In this document: positions 11,306 through 22,400 of the stretch, piece after piece | How the letters are laid out: each line of letters begins with the position of its first letter | Numbering within the stretch: position 1 is the first letter of the stretch | Assembly (NCBI GenBank): GCA_963675135.1 | Contig: OY776130.1 | Location: 28,016,001 to 28,080,000 of the forward strand | DNA: 64,000 nt | Direction of reading: 5' to 3' | Source of the DNA: Galeopsis tetrahit | Lineage: Eukaryota; Streptophyta; Magnoliopsida; Lamiales; Lamiaceae | Notes under the pieces: model-generated | Databases searched by the model: none | The model's input: the letters and a program-made list of their open reading frames with translations, nothing else | Told to the model about the DNA's origin: nothing | Translations under genes and position numbers: made by a program

Positions 11306-13777
11306 TTAGATTGGTTTAGGTACCCTTTGATTTTTGGGTCCTGAGAGGTTAGCTGTACCTTTAGGAACCCAAACTTGCCTAATAACCCTGATTGATTCAA
11401 GGTGGCTAAGTTGTCTTCCTCTAGCATCTACATACACTGTCTTTCCCTTAAATACCTTGGGGAAAGTATGTGTGAACGTGTTAACTCTGTAAATGTCAGG
11501 AGAGTTGTCAAATCTCCTGAACTTATGAGTTCTTTGTGCTACTTGAGGGAATCTTTAAGGAAAGACTTTCTTATGACCATTACCCTTTGGCATGAAGGGT
11601 TTTGGTTGTCTCATTTTATTTTGCCTTTGAGGGTAGTTGTCCTTAGGTCTAGTCAGCTGAGGCTTTCTCAGTAGAGTTGGCCTAGGCTGATTATACCTTG
11701 GATAACTCCTCTGAACATTGTTCAGGAGAGTTGCCCTTCCATTGGGTCTACTCTGCTGACCAACATTCCTCTTATGTTCAGGAGCTTTGACCATTTCCTT
11801 AGGTTTTGGCCTATTCTCCTGAATCACTTGAGTAGGCAGATCATCCATTTTTCCCATTCCTTTGTTCAGTGGCTGAATTATTTCATTTTCAGTTTGTGCC
11901 ACTGACTTAACAAAGATTCTCTTAGTGTTACTCACAGAAGCAACACTAAGACAAGGTGAAGATTCAAATGGATCAAAACCTAATCCACTTCTTTGAGCCA
12001 TAGGTCTTTGATAACTCTGAATTTCCTCTATTGCTCTAGAGGATTTCTTCAGAGCAGACATCTTTAATTTCAGGCTCTCTTCACTAGATTTAAGAATATC
12101 ATATTCATGTGAGAGGTTTTCAAACTTGGCATTTAGAATTTTCAGTTCAAAATCTTTTCTCTTCTGAGAGAGTAGTTGATCATCAATCTCCTTTTGTTGG
12201 TCAACTATCCTGAGATTTGCTTCCTCAAGCTCTCTCAAGAATTGTTGATACAACTCAGTAGATTTGACATCAACAACTACCTTAGAGGTTTTGGCAAGTT
12301 CAATAGCCAATCTTTCATATTCTCTCACACAGTTATCATGAAATTCTTGTAACATAGTGAAATCTTCCATCAACTTTCCAAGGGAAAGTTTCAAGTTGAC
12401 CTCACTATTGATTTGTGAGACGAATGATGGTGAACTAGAAGTAGAGGATACCTCATCATCCTCAAGAGCCATGTTGCAGACATCATCATCATCATCACTG
12501 TTGGAGAACAGTCCATCAGAAGAGTTGAAGCTTTCAGCACTATTAGATTCTTCACCAGCCATCATGGCCTTTCTATTGGTGAACTTTCTGTCTCTTTTAG
12601 CTTGTCTTTCTCTTCTCTCCTTAGAGCTCAATTCAGGGCAGTCATACTGGAAGTGCCCTTTCTTCTTGCAATTATAGCACAAGTCTTCATCATCATCTTT
12701 CTTTGGTTCTTCTCTTCTTTTTGATGATGAAGGTTCAGCTCTACTGGACCTTCTCCTATCAGAGTACTTGTCCTCTGATCTTTTCTCTTCAGGCTTCTTG
12801 ACCTCAGCCTGAGCTTCAGGAGAGTTGTACCTTCTCCTGAATTTATTGTCTTGGTAGAATTTCTTGTATCTACCAAACCTTGAGTTTAACTTTTCAAACC
12901 TTCTAGCCATCAAGGCTAGTTCTTCCTTCATTTCAGTCTTGGAGACTGACTTTGATGATCTTGGAGTGGACTGCATTTCTGGTTCAGCAGTTTTGGCTTT
13001 GAATGCCACTCCTTTTGTAGGATTTGAAGGTTCCTCAACAGGATTTCTTCTATTGAGGTCGAACTCATAAGCTTTGAGTTCAGAGAAGATTTGTTGCATG
13101 GGCATGGTGGAGAGATCTTTGGTATTTTGCATGATTACATTATAGACATCCCACTTTTGAGTGAGACTTCTCAATATCTTCAAACCAACTTCTCTCTTGG
13201 TGTAGACCTTGCCCAAAGAGTTGATTTCATTCATCACATCAGTGAATCTACCAGCAAATTTATCAATGGACTCCTCAGACTCCATTGTAAATTGTTCAAA
13301 ATTTTGCACTGCCACTTGGAGCTTGTTCTCCTTGATCTTGTCAGTGCCCTCACACATTTCTGCAAGAGTATCCCATATCTCCTTAGCAATTGTGCAGTGG
13401 TAGACCCTTCCCATGATTGCATCTGGAATTGTTTGATAGAGGGTATTCATTGCTAGATAATTCAGATTATCTTTCCTCTTCTCATCAGCAGTGAAGTCAT
13501 CCTCTTCTTTGGGAATCAATTCCCTTATATCTGCTCTTTGAGCCTCAGTGACTCTGGGATTGACAAAGGTGAACACAAAAGGACCTCTTGTGATCACTCT
13601 CAACATATTAGTATGTAGAGATGCAAGATGAGCCCTCATTCTGATTTTCCAGAAATCATAGTTGTCTATTGAGAACATGGGCAATTTGTGATGAGAAATG
13701 TGGTTGACTGGATTTGTGGCCATGTTGTCCAATCCTTGGACAGCAGGAGGTGGAACAGCAGCATTGTTGTTGGCCAT
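11306..13777 (-). pseudogene. Gag of element 1 with one premature stop
   Basis: It starts with ATG at 13777 (MANNNAAVPPPAVQGL). It has the copia gag N-terminal domain (DFWKIRMRAHL), the UBN2-type core (WDTLAEMCEGTDKIKENK, LKILRSLTQKWDVY), one zinc knuckle CYNCKKKGHFQYDC near residue 370, an aspartate-rich stretch and a coiled-coil-like segment at about 460-560. A basic, glutamine- and proline-rich tail follows. The frame is interrupted at 11555-11557 by a CAA to TAA change, then continues for 82 codons to the family stop at 11306-11308. In a working copy it forms the virus-like particle and packages RNA. Apart from that one codon it appears intact. Confidence 0.88.
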
Positions 13778-13901
13778 ATCTCAAGAACAAACAGTTAGTC
13801 AACAATTGATAGGATTTCAGATAGATCAGTTCAGTGACCACACTAAAAATGTGATTTTGAAAACCAAGATGGCTTTTCAGAAGCAGTGGTTTTTGAACCC
13901 C

Positions 13902-13913
13902 TGCTCTGATACC
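13902..13913 (-). other. PBS of element 1
   Basis: On the minus strand TGGTATCAGAGC starts two bases inside the 5' LTR edge. It is complementary to the 3' end of plant initiator tRNA-Met, the primer used by most Ty1/copia elements. Confidence 0.9.
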
Positions 13914-13915
13914 AC

Positions 13916-14627
13916 TTGTTGGTCCTGAAAGGAGTATATAACAAGTGTATGGGGGGGGGGGGGAATACACTTGTATGCAAATTCTTTTTGACTATGATCA
14001 AACCAGAGCTCAGCAAGGTTGTTTTGGACAACTCTGCTGAAGATGATTAACTCTTCTAAGATAATCAGGCTACTAAATACTATTGAGTACTTAGTTGAAT
14101 AACTATCTAGGGGAGTTATGTGTGTGGAATAGTGGTTGGCCCTTTTAGTTTAGACTCCTTTAGTTTCTGAAATCACTTTGTCAAATCAATATAGTCCAGT
14201 TTTCAGGGAACTTGTCCAAATAGGTTTTGCACAGTCTTTGAATGTTTATCCTTTGAAAGATCAATTTTGTGTGCAGTGTTGAATGTATGTAAGTACTTGA
14301 AAAGTAAATAAACACAAAAGTTTATAGTGGTTCAAAGACTCAAGCTCCTACATCCACTTTCCCTGATTGAACAGGATAATTCCTTCACTCTTGGAATTAA
14401 CTTGTTTTATAGTGCCAAGGTGCACTTGATCAATAACACCACTCCTTGGTGTAAATACTATTGAGTACTTAGTTGAATAACTATCTAGGGGAGTTATATG
14501 TGCGGAATAGTGGTTGGCCCTTTTAGTTTAGACTCCTTTAGTTTCTGAAATCACTTTGTCAAATCAATATAGTCCAGTTTTCAGGGAACTTGTCCAAATA
14601 GGTTTTGCACAGTCTTTGAATGTTTAT
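13916..14627 (-). repeat. 5' LTR of element 1, inner part
   Basis: It starts TGTTGGTCC next to the PBS and carries the G13 tract between inverted repeats (13941-13950 and 13965-13974). A 378-bp tandem duplication begins at 14074. The LTR is interrupted at 14627 by element 2 and resumes at 25360. It includes the left TTTAT TSD of element 2 (14623-14627). Confidence 0.88.
14074..14627 (-). repeat. Tandem duplication inside the 5' LTR of element 1
   Basis: Unit 1 is 14074-14451. Unit 2 starts at 14452 and, once element 2 is removed, ends at 25561. Both are 378 bp long, starting TAAATACTATTGAG and ending CTCCTTGGTG. The 3' LTR has only one unit, so the duplication arose after element 1 inserted. 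Element 2 lies inside unit 2. Confidence 0.8.
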
Positions 14628-15166
14628 TGAAAGTGTGCGGGGGGATGGTATCTAGTGTTTAAGTAAAAAACAGAACAATGTTACACTGAATGTTGTGACA
14701 ATTAGTGTAGCATTAACTCTAATAGAATGTGAAAAGTAAACACAGTACACAGCGGAAGTCTAAAACACAATACGAACACAATGGAATAATTTTTAACATA
14801 GATTTTATTAATAACAAAACCTATGCTAAGCCTTACGGCGAAAAGTAACTTAGTTCCTAAGTTATACAAAAAGTGTCGTGTGAAATGTCTCAGCAATTAC
14901 TTCAACATTCCACAAACAGAAACTACAATCGAGGCAGGTGCCTGAATCCGCAAACAGACTTAAGTGTAAAACACTGTCTAAAGAACTAATCTAATCTTGT
15001 GATTCACTCTCACTCGATTCAAAACTAGAACTAAGTACACTGGAAGGTGGTATCCCTCGGCGTACGTTAAAAGACACAACTACTGGCCATAACTCCTAAC
15101 TAGGGTTGAACGCTCAAGGAGGGGTTACTCGAATAGTGCATACTTTGAAATGAGAGGCTCTGGCGG

Positions 15167-15174
15167 TATTTATA
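15167..15174 (-). promoter_or_regulatory. TATA box of element 2 3' LTR
   Basis: TATAAATA on the minus strand, about 320 nt into the LTR, followed by a GC-containing stretch suitable for a start site. The heat-shock-element cluster begins about 70 nt upstream. Confidence 0.65.
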
Positions 15175-15244
15175 GAGAAATACACAGCTTCTAGATCCTT
15201 CCATTATGAGATCCTATTTTTTAGGACCTCAACCTCCATGATAT

Positions 15245-15370
15245 TTCTAGAACATTCTGCCATCTTCCAGGTCGTTCTACAATGCTCCAAAGTCTTCTAG
15301 CACGTTCTCCAACCTTCTGGAATCTTCCAGGTTCCAGACTATTGTAGAAGCTTCTAGAATCGTTCCTGAA
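15245..15370 (-). promoter_or_regulatory. Heat-shock-element cluster in element 2 3' LTR
   Basis: Three strong arrays of the alternating nGAAn/nTTCn pentamers bound by plant heat-shock factors are present. TTC-TA-GAA-CA-TTC lies at 15245-15257, TTC-TG-GAA-TC-TTC at 15315-15327, and GAA-GC-TTC-TA-GAA with further TTC and GAA units at 15347-15370. Single TTC/GAA units lie between them. They sit 70-200 nt upstream of the TATA box. ONSEN of Arabidopsis is a known copia element activated through such sites. Function here is inferred from sequence only. Confidence 0.7.
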
Positions 15371-15493
15371 TGTGAGAGCATTTAGTACAACATTTAATGT
15401 AACATTGCAGAAAAGACTTAGAATAAATCAAGGAAGGTCAAATTAAGATGTTGTTGATAATGTTAAAGCATTTAAGAGTTAACAACATCTACA

Positions 15494-15506
15494 ATCTCCC
15501 CCAATT
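15494..15506 (-). other. PPT of element 2
   Basis: The minus strand reads AATTGGGGGAGAT immediately before the 3' LTR, the expected primer for plus-strand DNA synthesis. Confidence 0.85.
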
Positions 15507-16197
15507 TGACCTTTCGACTACAACACACCTGATGCACATATATTTCTATACATACTCAGTATTATGTATTTAGGTATGTTGAACATCAAAGCTAAATACT
15601 AGTCAAGACAATACCTGTTGTAACCGTTGGATCAAATCAAAAGAAAGATCAAGAATAATTTTACTAAGATCCGTGCCATAAGATCAAAATAATCTTATTC
15701 AAAAACAAAACAAGTATAAACAGTACACTTGTTTACAAACACATATAACTTTACAAAAATCAAAGATTAAATCAGAGCATATAAGGGTATATACCAGATT
15801 AGTTCTAAGACTTATGTCTGACTCAAAAACAAACAAAAACAAACAAGGGCTAAACAATATAATCAGAGCAGAAACTAAGAAAAAAAATCTAAACTAAACA
15901 AGACATATTTATCATGCAGTAAGCAATTAATGATAAGAAAACAAATTAAGCAATAAGCAGTAATCAAATATCATCAATGCAAACTAATTTAAGCAAGATA
16001 AATATAAACATCCTATCAACTAGAAATAATAAATATTGTATCAGAATAAACAGAATTTAACTTAAACATAACAGAATTAACAAAAACAAAAGTAGGACTG
16101 AAAATGGCATGAATTGCTATAACAATAGCAGCAGCATCAAAGTCCTGCACATGTGCCATCTGTACTTCAGTACTCCCCCTGTCTTGTATCATCTGTT
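15507..16197 (-). other. 3' non-coding region of element 2
   Basis: No gene. The plus strand is A-rich with many AAACAAA and AAGCAAT runs. It holds two ATCAGAGCA sites (near 15777 and 15863), each the reverse complement, in element sense, of eight to nine bases of the PBS core. Confidence 0.6.
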
Positions 16198-18495
16198 CTA
16201 GATATCACCATAGAGGGTATCCATTTCCTCATCATCTTCAGCAGCATCTGCAAACTTGTCTTTGTCAGCCTCCTCTGGTTCCTCAATGAAACAAGTTGAT
16301 GCAAAGAGTGCAACAACATGGTTAGCAGCAGCAGCATCAGGTACACTTCCAGCTTCTTCAGGATTCAGTTCTTCAATCACTACTCCAGAAGCTCTTGCTG
16401 AAGTGGAAGGTGGTACTCCCCCTGTTGTAGTGGAAAGTAGCCTGGTCCACTTGTCTTTGATGAACTGGAGCTCATCAATCTGGTCCTGTAAGTGCTGTAA
16501 CTGCAATAATATAAAAGATCTGGGAACTGAAAAAGTGGTATCAGTGTTACCACCAATGTTCTCAGCATCTGGTGCAGCATTAGGTGCAGCTGTGTTCTGT
16601 TCAGGTCTCTGTGCTGGTTGAGGTTGGGGTTGAGGTTGAGCAGGAGCTGGTCTTTGAGAAGAACTTCCAGGATTGTGCAAGGGCAGATCTTTCACTCTTT
16701 CACCAATGAGCAGAGCAGGTGAAATGGTGTATAAAGGAACCTTACCTCTAAGAACTTCAGTCTTCTTAGGGCTAAAACCATGTATCTTCAGATAAGAGCA
16801 GATAAGCACAGGGTATGGAAGGTTGCCTTTATCAGAAATATCACCACTAAATTTCATCATGTGGTGGAAAATAGTCAATCCCAAGTTAAACTTCCTCAAA
16901 ACCACTATCCTATAAAGCAAGATTGCTTGATCCTTTGTCACTTTGGTAGAGTTGGTGGAAGGTATCCAATTATAAACAATCAATTTGTGCAGCACAGAAT
17001 AAAGAGAAGTAAGGTCTTTGGCCAACATTCCATTTCTCCATCTAGTCAACAAACCACCAGTCATAGAAGCAGTAACAACATCCAAATCAGGTTCATCATC
17101 ATCAAGTACTGGTTCTATGCCTAAGAAATCATTGATCAATTCTGGTGTAAATGGAACTATACTCCCCCTAAACTGTATATTTCCATACCAACGGGAACTG
17201 CTCCTACCATTACTCTTCCTCAAGCATGCATAAAATTCATACACCCAATCAGAAACAAAAGAATCACTCAAGTTCAGAGCTTTCATCATCTTTCTATCCT
17301 CTAAGAATTGAATCAAATTCTTATTCTCAAAATCAGAAATATTAATCCTCCTTTCCATCAACAATTTCCTCCTAGATAATCTAGTTATCTTATCAATCAA
17401 TCCATCAATATCAGATTCTACTTCAGTTTCAGAATTACCTTCCTCAGAAGTAGTGTCCTTTGAGTTTGGTTCTTTCACCTCTTCAGAGCTGCTTGATTCC
17501 CCTTCCTTTTCAGAGCTTTTGTCTGAAGCTGCACTGCTTGAATCATCTCCATCATCTGGTTCAGGTGCTGGAGCACTGGATTCAGCATGTGAGGCAGCAT
17601 TCCTCTTCAGGGCTTGTTGCATATCCCTGAGACAAACCTCCATCTCAGAATCAGAATCAGGTTCTGGTTCTTCAGGTATTGTTGGAACAATATCAATCTT
17701 TGCCTTTCCCTTCCCCTTAGGCTCAGCTTTCTTCTTGGTTGGCTTCTCAATCACCACTTCTTCATCAGATTCAGAAAATACCTGAATTGGTTCAGCAACA
17801 TCACCACCTAGCTTCTTCTTCTTCCTCAAAGAGTCAGAATAATCAATTCGAGTGAAAACTCGGTTTGATCTTCTCCTTGGCACTGGGCTCCTCTTTCTCT
17901 TCCCTTTCTCAACATTCCTCTTGAAAGGAATTGGTCCAGAGTCTGATTTCGAAACATCAGAGTCAGTTTTGCCGGAATTTTCACTTTCTTCAGCATCCTC
18001 CATGTGAGCGTCCTCACTGTCGGATGTCTCCGCATTCGACGGCTCCTTTGACTCAGCAACAAGGGATTCTTCAATCTCCTTCTCAGACTTCCCCATAGAG
18101 GCAGTCGGGGCCTCTGTTTCAGTGTTAGGGCTCGGAATTTGGGGCTTTTCGGCTGTGGATGAAGAGGGTGCAGTGGTGATCACTTCTTGGGTGCGCAAGT
18201 AGTGAGAGATGTCAATAGACATATCACCGATCGTGAGGATGGGTGGAGTGGATGATCTCATCGATTGAGAAAGATTGTCAACCGCCTGGTTAAGCTCGGA
18301 GAGTGTGGCTTGGTTTGGTATGTGGATGGTTGTCGGAGTAGCTGAAATGGGTGTGACGGTTGCGGCAGTTGGGGGCGAGTTCTCATGTGAAGCAGCCATG
18401 GAAGCTAAGGTATGCAGATTAGAGAGGGATGAAGACGAAAGTTGTGAGTTGGGAGAGTTTGGTTTCTGTGAGTGAGGTTTCTTGTTTCCTGCCAT
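16198..18495 (-). CDS. Second gene of element 2 (env-like / plant transposon-protein-domain ORF)
   Basis: An open frame of 765 residues, ATG at 18495, downstream of gag-pol on the same strand. Residues 1-370 are low-complexity, serine- and glutamate-rich, with short basic clusters (KRKRSPVPRRRSNR near 205) that could serve in nuclear import. Residues about 375-590 form a compact domain (FYACLRKSNG, IQFRGSIVPFTPELINDFLGIEP, LYSVLHKLIVYNWIPSTNS, AILLYRIV, NLPYPVLICSYLKIHG). This resembles the 'putative plant transposon protein' domain of many plant LTR-element ORFs. The tail has a Q/P-rich linker, a short helix (LQHLQDQIDELQFIKDKW) and an acidic end. I see no signal peptide or membrane segment, so a true envelope role is doubtful. 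Confidence 0.75.
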   Translation of the reverse strand: MAGNKKPHSQKPNSPNSQLSSSSLSNLHTLASMAASHENSPPTAATVTPISATPTTIHIPNQATLSELNQAVDNLSQSMRSSTPPILTIGDMSIDISHYLRTQEVITTAPSSSTAEKPQIPSPNTETEAPTASMGKSEKEIEESLVAESKEPSNAETSDSEDAHMEDAEESENSGKTDSDVSKSDSGPIPFKRNVEKGKRKRSPVPRRRSNRVFTRIDYSDSLRKKKKLGGDVAEPIQVFSESDEEVVIEKPTKKKAEPKGKGKAKIDIVPTIPEEPEPDSDSEMEVCLRDMQQALKRNAASHAESSAPAPEPDDGDDSSSAASDKSSEKEGESSSSEEVKEPNSKDTTSEEGNSETEVESDIDGLIDKITRLSRRKLLMERRINISDFENKNLIQFLEDRKMMKALNLSDSFVSDWVYEFYACLRKSNGRSSSRWYGNIQFRGSIVPFTPELINDFLGIEPVLDDDEPDLDVVTASMTGGLLTRWRNGMLAKDLTSLYSVLHKLIVYNWIPSTNSTKVTKDQAILLYRIVVLRKFNLGLTIFHHMMKFSGDISDKGNLPYPVLICSYLKIHGFSPKKTEVLRGKVPLYTISPALLIGERVKDLPLHNPGSSSQRPAPAQPQPQPQPAQRPEQNTAAPNAAPDAENIGGNTDTTFSVPRSFILLQLQHLQDQIDELQFIKDKWTRLLSTTTGGVPPSTSARASGVVIEELNPEEAGSVPDAAAANHVVALFASTCFIEEPEEADKDKFADAAEDDEEMDTLYGDI

Positions 18496-19449
18496 TTAAA
18501 CCAAGAATTCGAAAAGAACCAACACAAGAATCGAGACACACAGTTAGCTTATAACAAATCTGCAAAAATTAATACTCAACTTACTCAATTAATTACAAAG
18601 CTTAGAACAAACATGAAATGGAAGTATTTATATAGAGAGAGCTTAGTAGTTGGAATAATGTACGTGTGATTAAGGCTTGACTTAAAGAAAATTCTAGATT
18701 GAATGGATAATGCTCCACAAATTCAGCCACAAGTAATTCATGGGTGAGTTAGTGGGGTAAAATCTTAATTAATAAATAAATTAATTAAATTAGGAATATT
18801 CTAGAATTAAAAAAAATAAAATGTGTATAATCTGAAATAATAAAAGAACGTGGTTAGTATAATTATAAATAAATAGAATAAATTCCCACAATTAATTAAA
18901 TAATTACAACTTATAAAAATATAATTGAATCATGTAATGTTGTGCTCAAGGATTTGACATACACCTCAACATTGGTTTTTCACAGGTTTTACCTATCCAA
19001 TGTAGCCAATTTTTTTGCATTTTTCTTTTCATTGCATTTCTTCTTTTTGTGCTATAGCATCTAATTCGTATTGATCCATTGTTCCTGTAGAGTACATCGT
19101 AGTAGCGAACTCCGTGCCCCATACTTACTTAATGGATTACGAACCTCTTGATGTTTTTACCAAATTCACCTTTTGAAAAGAAGGCATCGTAGTAGCGAAC
19201 TCCGTGCTCCATAGTTACTCAGTGAATTGGTACATCTTTTAGTATGCTGTAACATTCTCAATTTTTCAAGCTCTTGAGAGGTGTAGTACATGCCTATTTT
19301 TGCACAAACAAATTTCAGATTCAAGAATATTTTACAAAGGAATTATTCAACGAAAAATAAGAAATAAATCAAATCTATAATAACTATACCACCTTAGGCT
19401 GTTGTCCCAAATGCTACCGCATTTGTGACAACATCCTCTCAAGAATTAT
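18496..19449 (-). other. Spacer between gag-pol and the second gene of element 2
   Basis: No gene. AT-rich with one direct repeat: about 43 bp starting CATCGTAGTAGCGAACTCC at 19095-19137 and again at 19185-19227, 90 bp apart and differing at a few sites. The end next to 18495 would hold the leader of the second gene. Confidence 0.7.
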
Positions 19450-22400
19450 TCAGATATTACACATACCAAGAGATTTCCTCAAAAATGAGAATCTCTCATG
19501 GTCAAGAGCCTTAGTAAATATATCAGAATTTTGATTTTCAGTAGGCACATATTCCAACTTAACTATGTTCTTCTCCACTAAATCTCTCATAAAATGATGT
19601 CTAATGCTAATGTGCTTAGTGAGTGAGTGTTGTACCGGATTTTTAGATATGTTAATAGCACTTGTGTTATCACAGAAAATTGTGAGGATATTGTTTTCAA
19701 TTCCATAGTCATGAAGCATCTTACTTAACCACAATAGTTGTGTGCAACAACTTCCTGCAGCTATGTATTCCGATTCGGCAGTGGATTGAGAAACACAATT
19801 TTGTTTCTTGCTATGCCAAGACACAAGATTGTTCCCCATGTAGAAACATCCTCCACTCGTACTCTTTCTGTCATCAATATCTCCAGCCCAATCCGCATCA
19901 CTGTATCCAATCAATGTGTTGTTGGTGTCCTTAGTGTACCATATCCCTAGTTCGCTTGTACCTGAAACATATCTGATTATCCTTTTCACTGCATTCAGGT
20001 GAGATTCCTTTGGATTAGCTTGGTACCTAGCACAAACACACACACTATACATAATGTCAGGTCTACTAGAGGTTAGATAAAGTAAACTACCTATCATGGA
20101 TCTATACAATGTTGGATCAACATCCTTTCCACCATTGTCTTTGCAAAGTTTCAAAGTAGAACCCATAGGTGTTTTCATTACTTTTGAGCTTTCAAGACCA
20201 AACCGTTTGACTAAGTTTTTAGCATACTTACCTTGAGAGAAGAAAATACCATCCTTACATTGCTTGATTTGAAGACCTAAAAAATAATTCAAGTCTCCAA
20301 CCATACTCATCTCAAATGTGGCTGTCATTGCTTCAACAAATCTGTTCAGCATTTTATCACAGGTTGAACCAAACACAATGTCATCAACATATATTTGAGC
20401 AATAAGTAAATCTTCTCCAGTGTTCTTAATAAACAAAGTCCTATCGGCTTCTCCTCTAATAAATCCATACTCTAAAAGAAAGTCCGTAAGCCTACCATAC
20501 CATGCTCTAGGAGCTTGTTTTAGACCATACAATGCTTTCTTTAGTTTGTACACATGATCCGGGTATTGTGGATCTTCAAAACCTTTAGGCTGTTCAACAT
20601 ATGCTTCTTCATTCAATATCCCATTTAAAAATGCAGCTTTTACATCCATTTGATGTAGTTTAATATCAATAAAACATGCAATTGCTAGTAATAATCTAAT
20701 AGATTCTATCCTAGCAACGGGTGCAAAAGTTTCATCAAAATCAACACCTTCAACTTGGGTGTAACCTTGTGCAACTAACCTAGCTTTGTTCCTAACAATG
20801 TTTCCAGACTCATCAGTTTTATTCTTATAAATCCACTTTGTTCCAATGACATTAGTATGACTAGGTCTTGGAACAAGTGTCCAAACTTCATTTCTTTCAA
20901 ACTGATTAAGTTCCTCATGCATAGCATTTATCCAATTTTCATCAGTTAATGCTTCATTTACATTTTTAGGTTCAATTTCAGAATAGTAACACTCAGCATT
21001 CACAACATTGCAAATAGAAGACATGCATATTGTTCTTACCACATCTACCTTATTCGATCTTATTCTTCCTCTTGTTTGCACTCCAACTGTAGCATCGCCT
21101 ATGATCTGGTCAGAAGGATGACTTTTCCCCATTCTTGAAGAAGGATTCGTTTTGGGAACATACTGATCGTTCTGTGGAATTATAGCTGACTGTTCTGTAG
21201 ATGTTGCTCCAGATGTGTTAGCATTTGGTGCAGCATTATCAGACTTCAGTGTATTCTCAGGATTATCAGTGACTTGTGACACATCTTCTTCATCTTTATC
21301 ATCTGTAAGACCTTTATCATCATCAAACACAACATTAACAGATTCTTGAACAGTGTTAGTCCTAAGGTTATAAACTCTATAAGCTTTACTATTTCTAGAA
21401 TAGCCTAAAAAGAAACCTTTATCACTTTTAGAATCAAACTTGTGAAGTTGATCCCTATCATTCAGAATATAACACACACAACCAAATACATGAAAATATT
21501 TCACACTTGGTTTTCTAACATTCAGAATCTCATAAGGTGTTTGATTAGTACCAGATCGAATATAAACTCTATTAATAATATGACATGCTGTATTCAATGC
21601 TTCAGCCCAAAATCTTTTAGAAAGACTTTTAGATAAAAGCATGACTCTTGCCATTTCTTGTAAAGTTCTATTCTTTCTTTCAACAATTCCATTTTGTTGT
21701 GGAGTTTTAGGAGATGAATATTCTTGCAAGATACCTTTCTTATCACAGAAATCATTAAACATGCTATTCTCAAACTCCCTACCATGATCAGTTCTAATAC
21801 GGCCAACTTTCAAGTTAAACACATTTTTGAACCTTTTATAAAGAACTTTAAAAGCAGCAAATGTTTCAGATTTATCTCTTAAAAACTCAATCCAAGTATA
21901 TCTAGAAAAATCATCTACCACAACTAAGGAATATCTCTTACCTCCAATGCTTTCAGTTTCCATAGGACCCATCAAATCCATGTGCAACAATTCAAAACAT
22001 CGATGTGTAGAACAATGTGACAGCATTCTATGCGGCACTCTTACCTGTTTACCTTTCTGGCATGATCCACATACAGTGGTATTCAGGACGCTCAGTTTAG
22101 GTATTCCTTTGATTGCATCTGATATGATTAGTTTCTTCATTGACCTGTAATTTACATGTCCTAATCTTTGGTGCCATAAGACATTCTCATCATGTTTTGA
22201 CAAATTGCATACATTAGTTCCAATAAGATAACAATTATCTGCAGACCTAGTACCAGTCATTAAACAATCATCATCTTCATTAAGAACATAACAAGACTCT
22301 TTGTCAAATTTTACATGCAAATTATCATCACAAAGTTGACTAATACTAATCAGATTAGCAAGTAAGCCATCAACATGCAAGACATTTTTAAGCTTAGGAA

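Larger units (their letters stand above)
14628..15493 (-). repeat. 3' LTR of element 2
   Basis: 866 bp, nearly identical to 24481-25354. It contains the TATA box at 15167-15174 (RC) and, upstream of it in transcription order, the heat-shock-element cluster at 15245-15370. Confidence 0.93.

Noticed and set aside
16198..18495. The second gene of element 2 as a captured host gene
   Set aside because: It lies between pol and the PPT in the standard place for an extra Sirevirus gene and has a plant transposon-protein-like domain, so an element gene is more likely.
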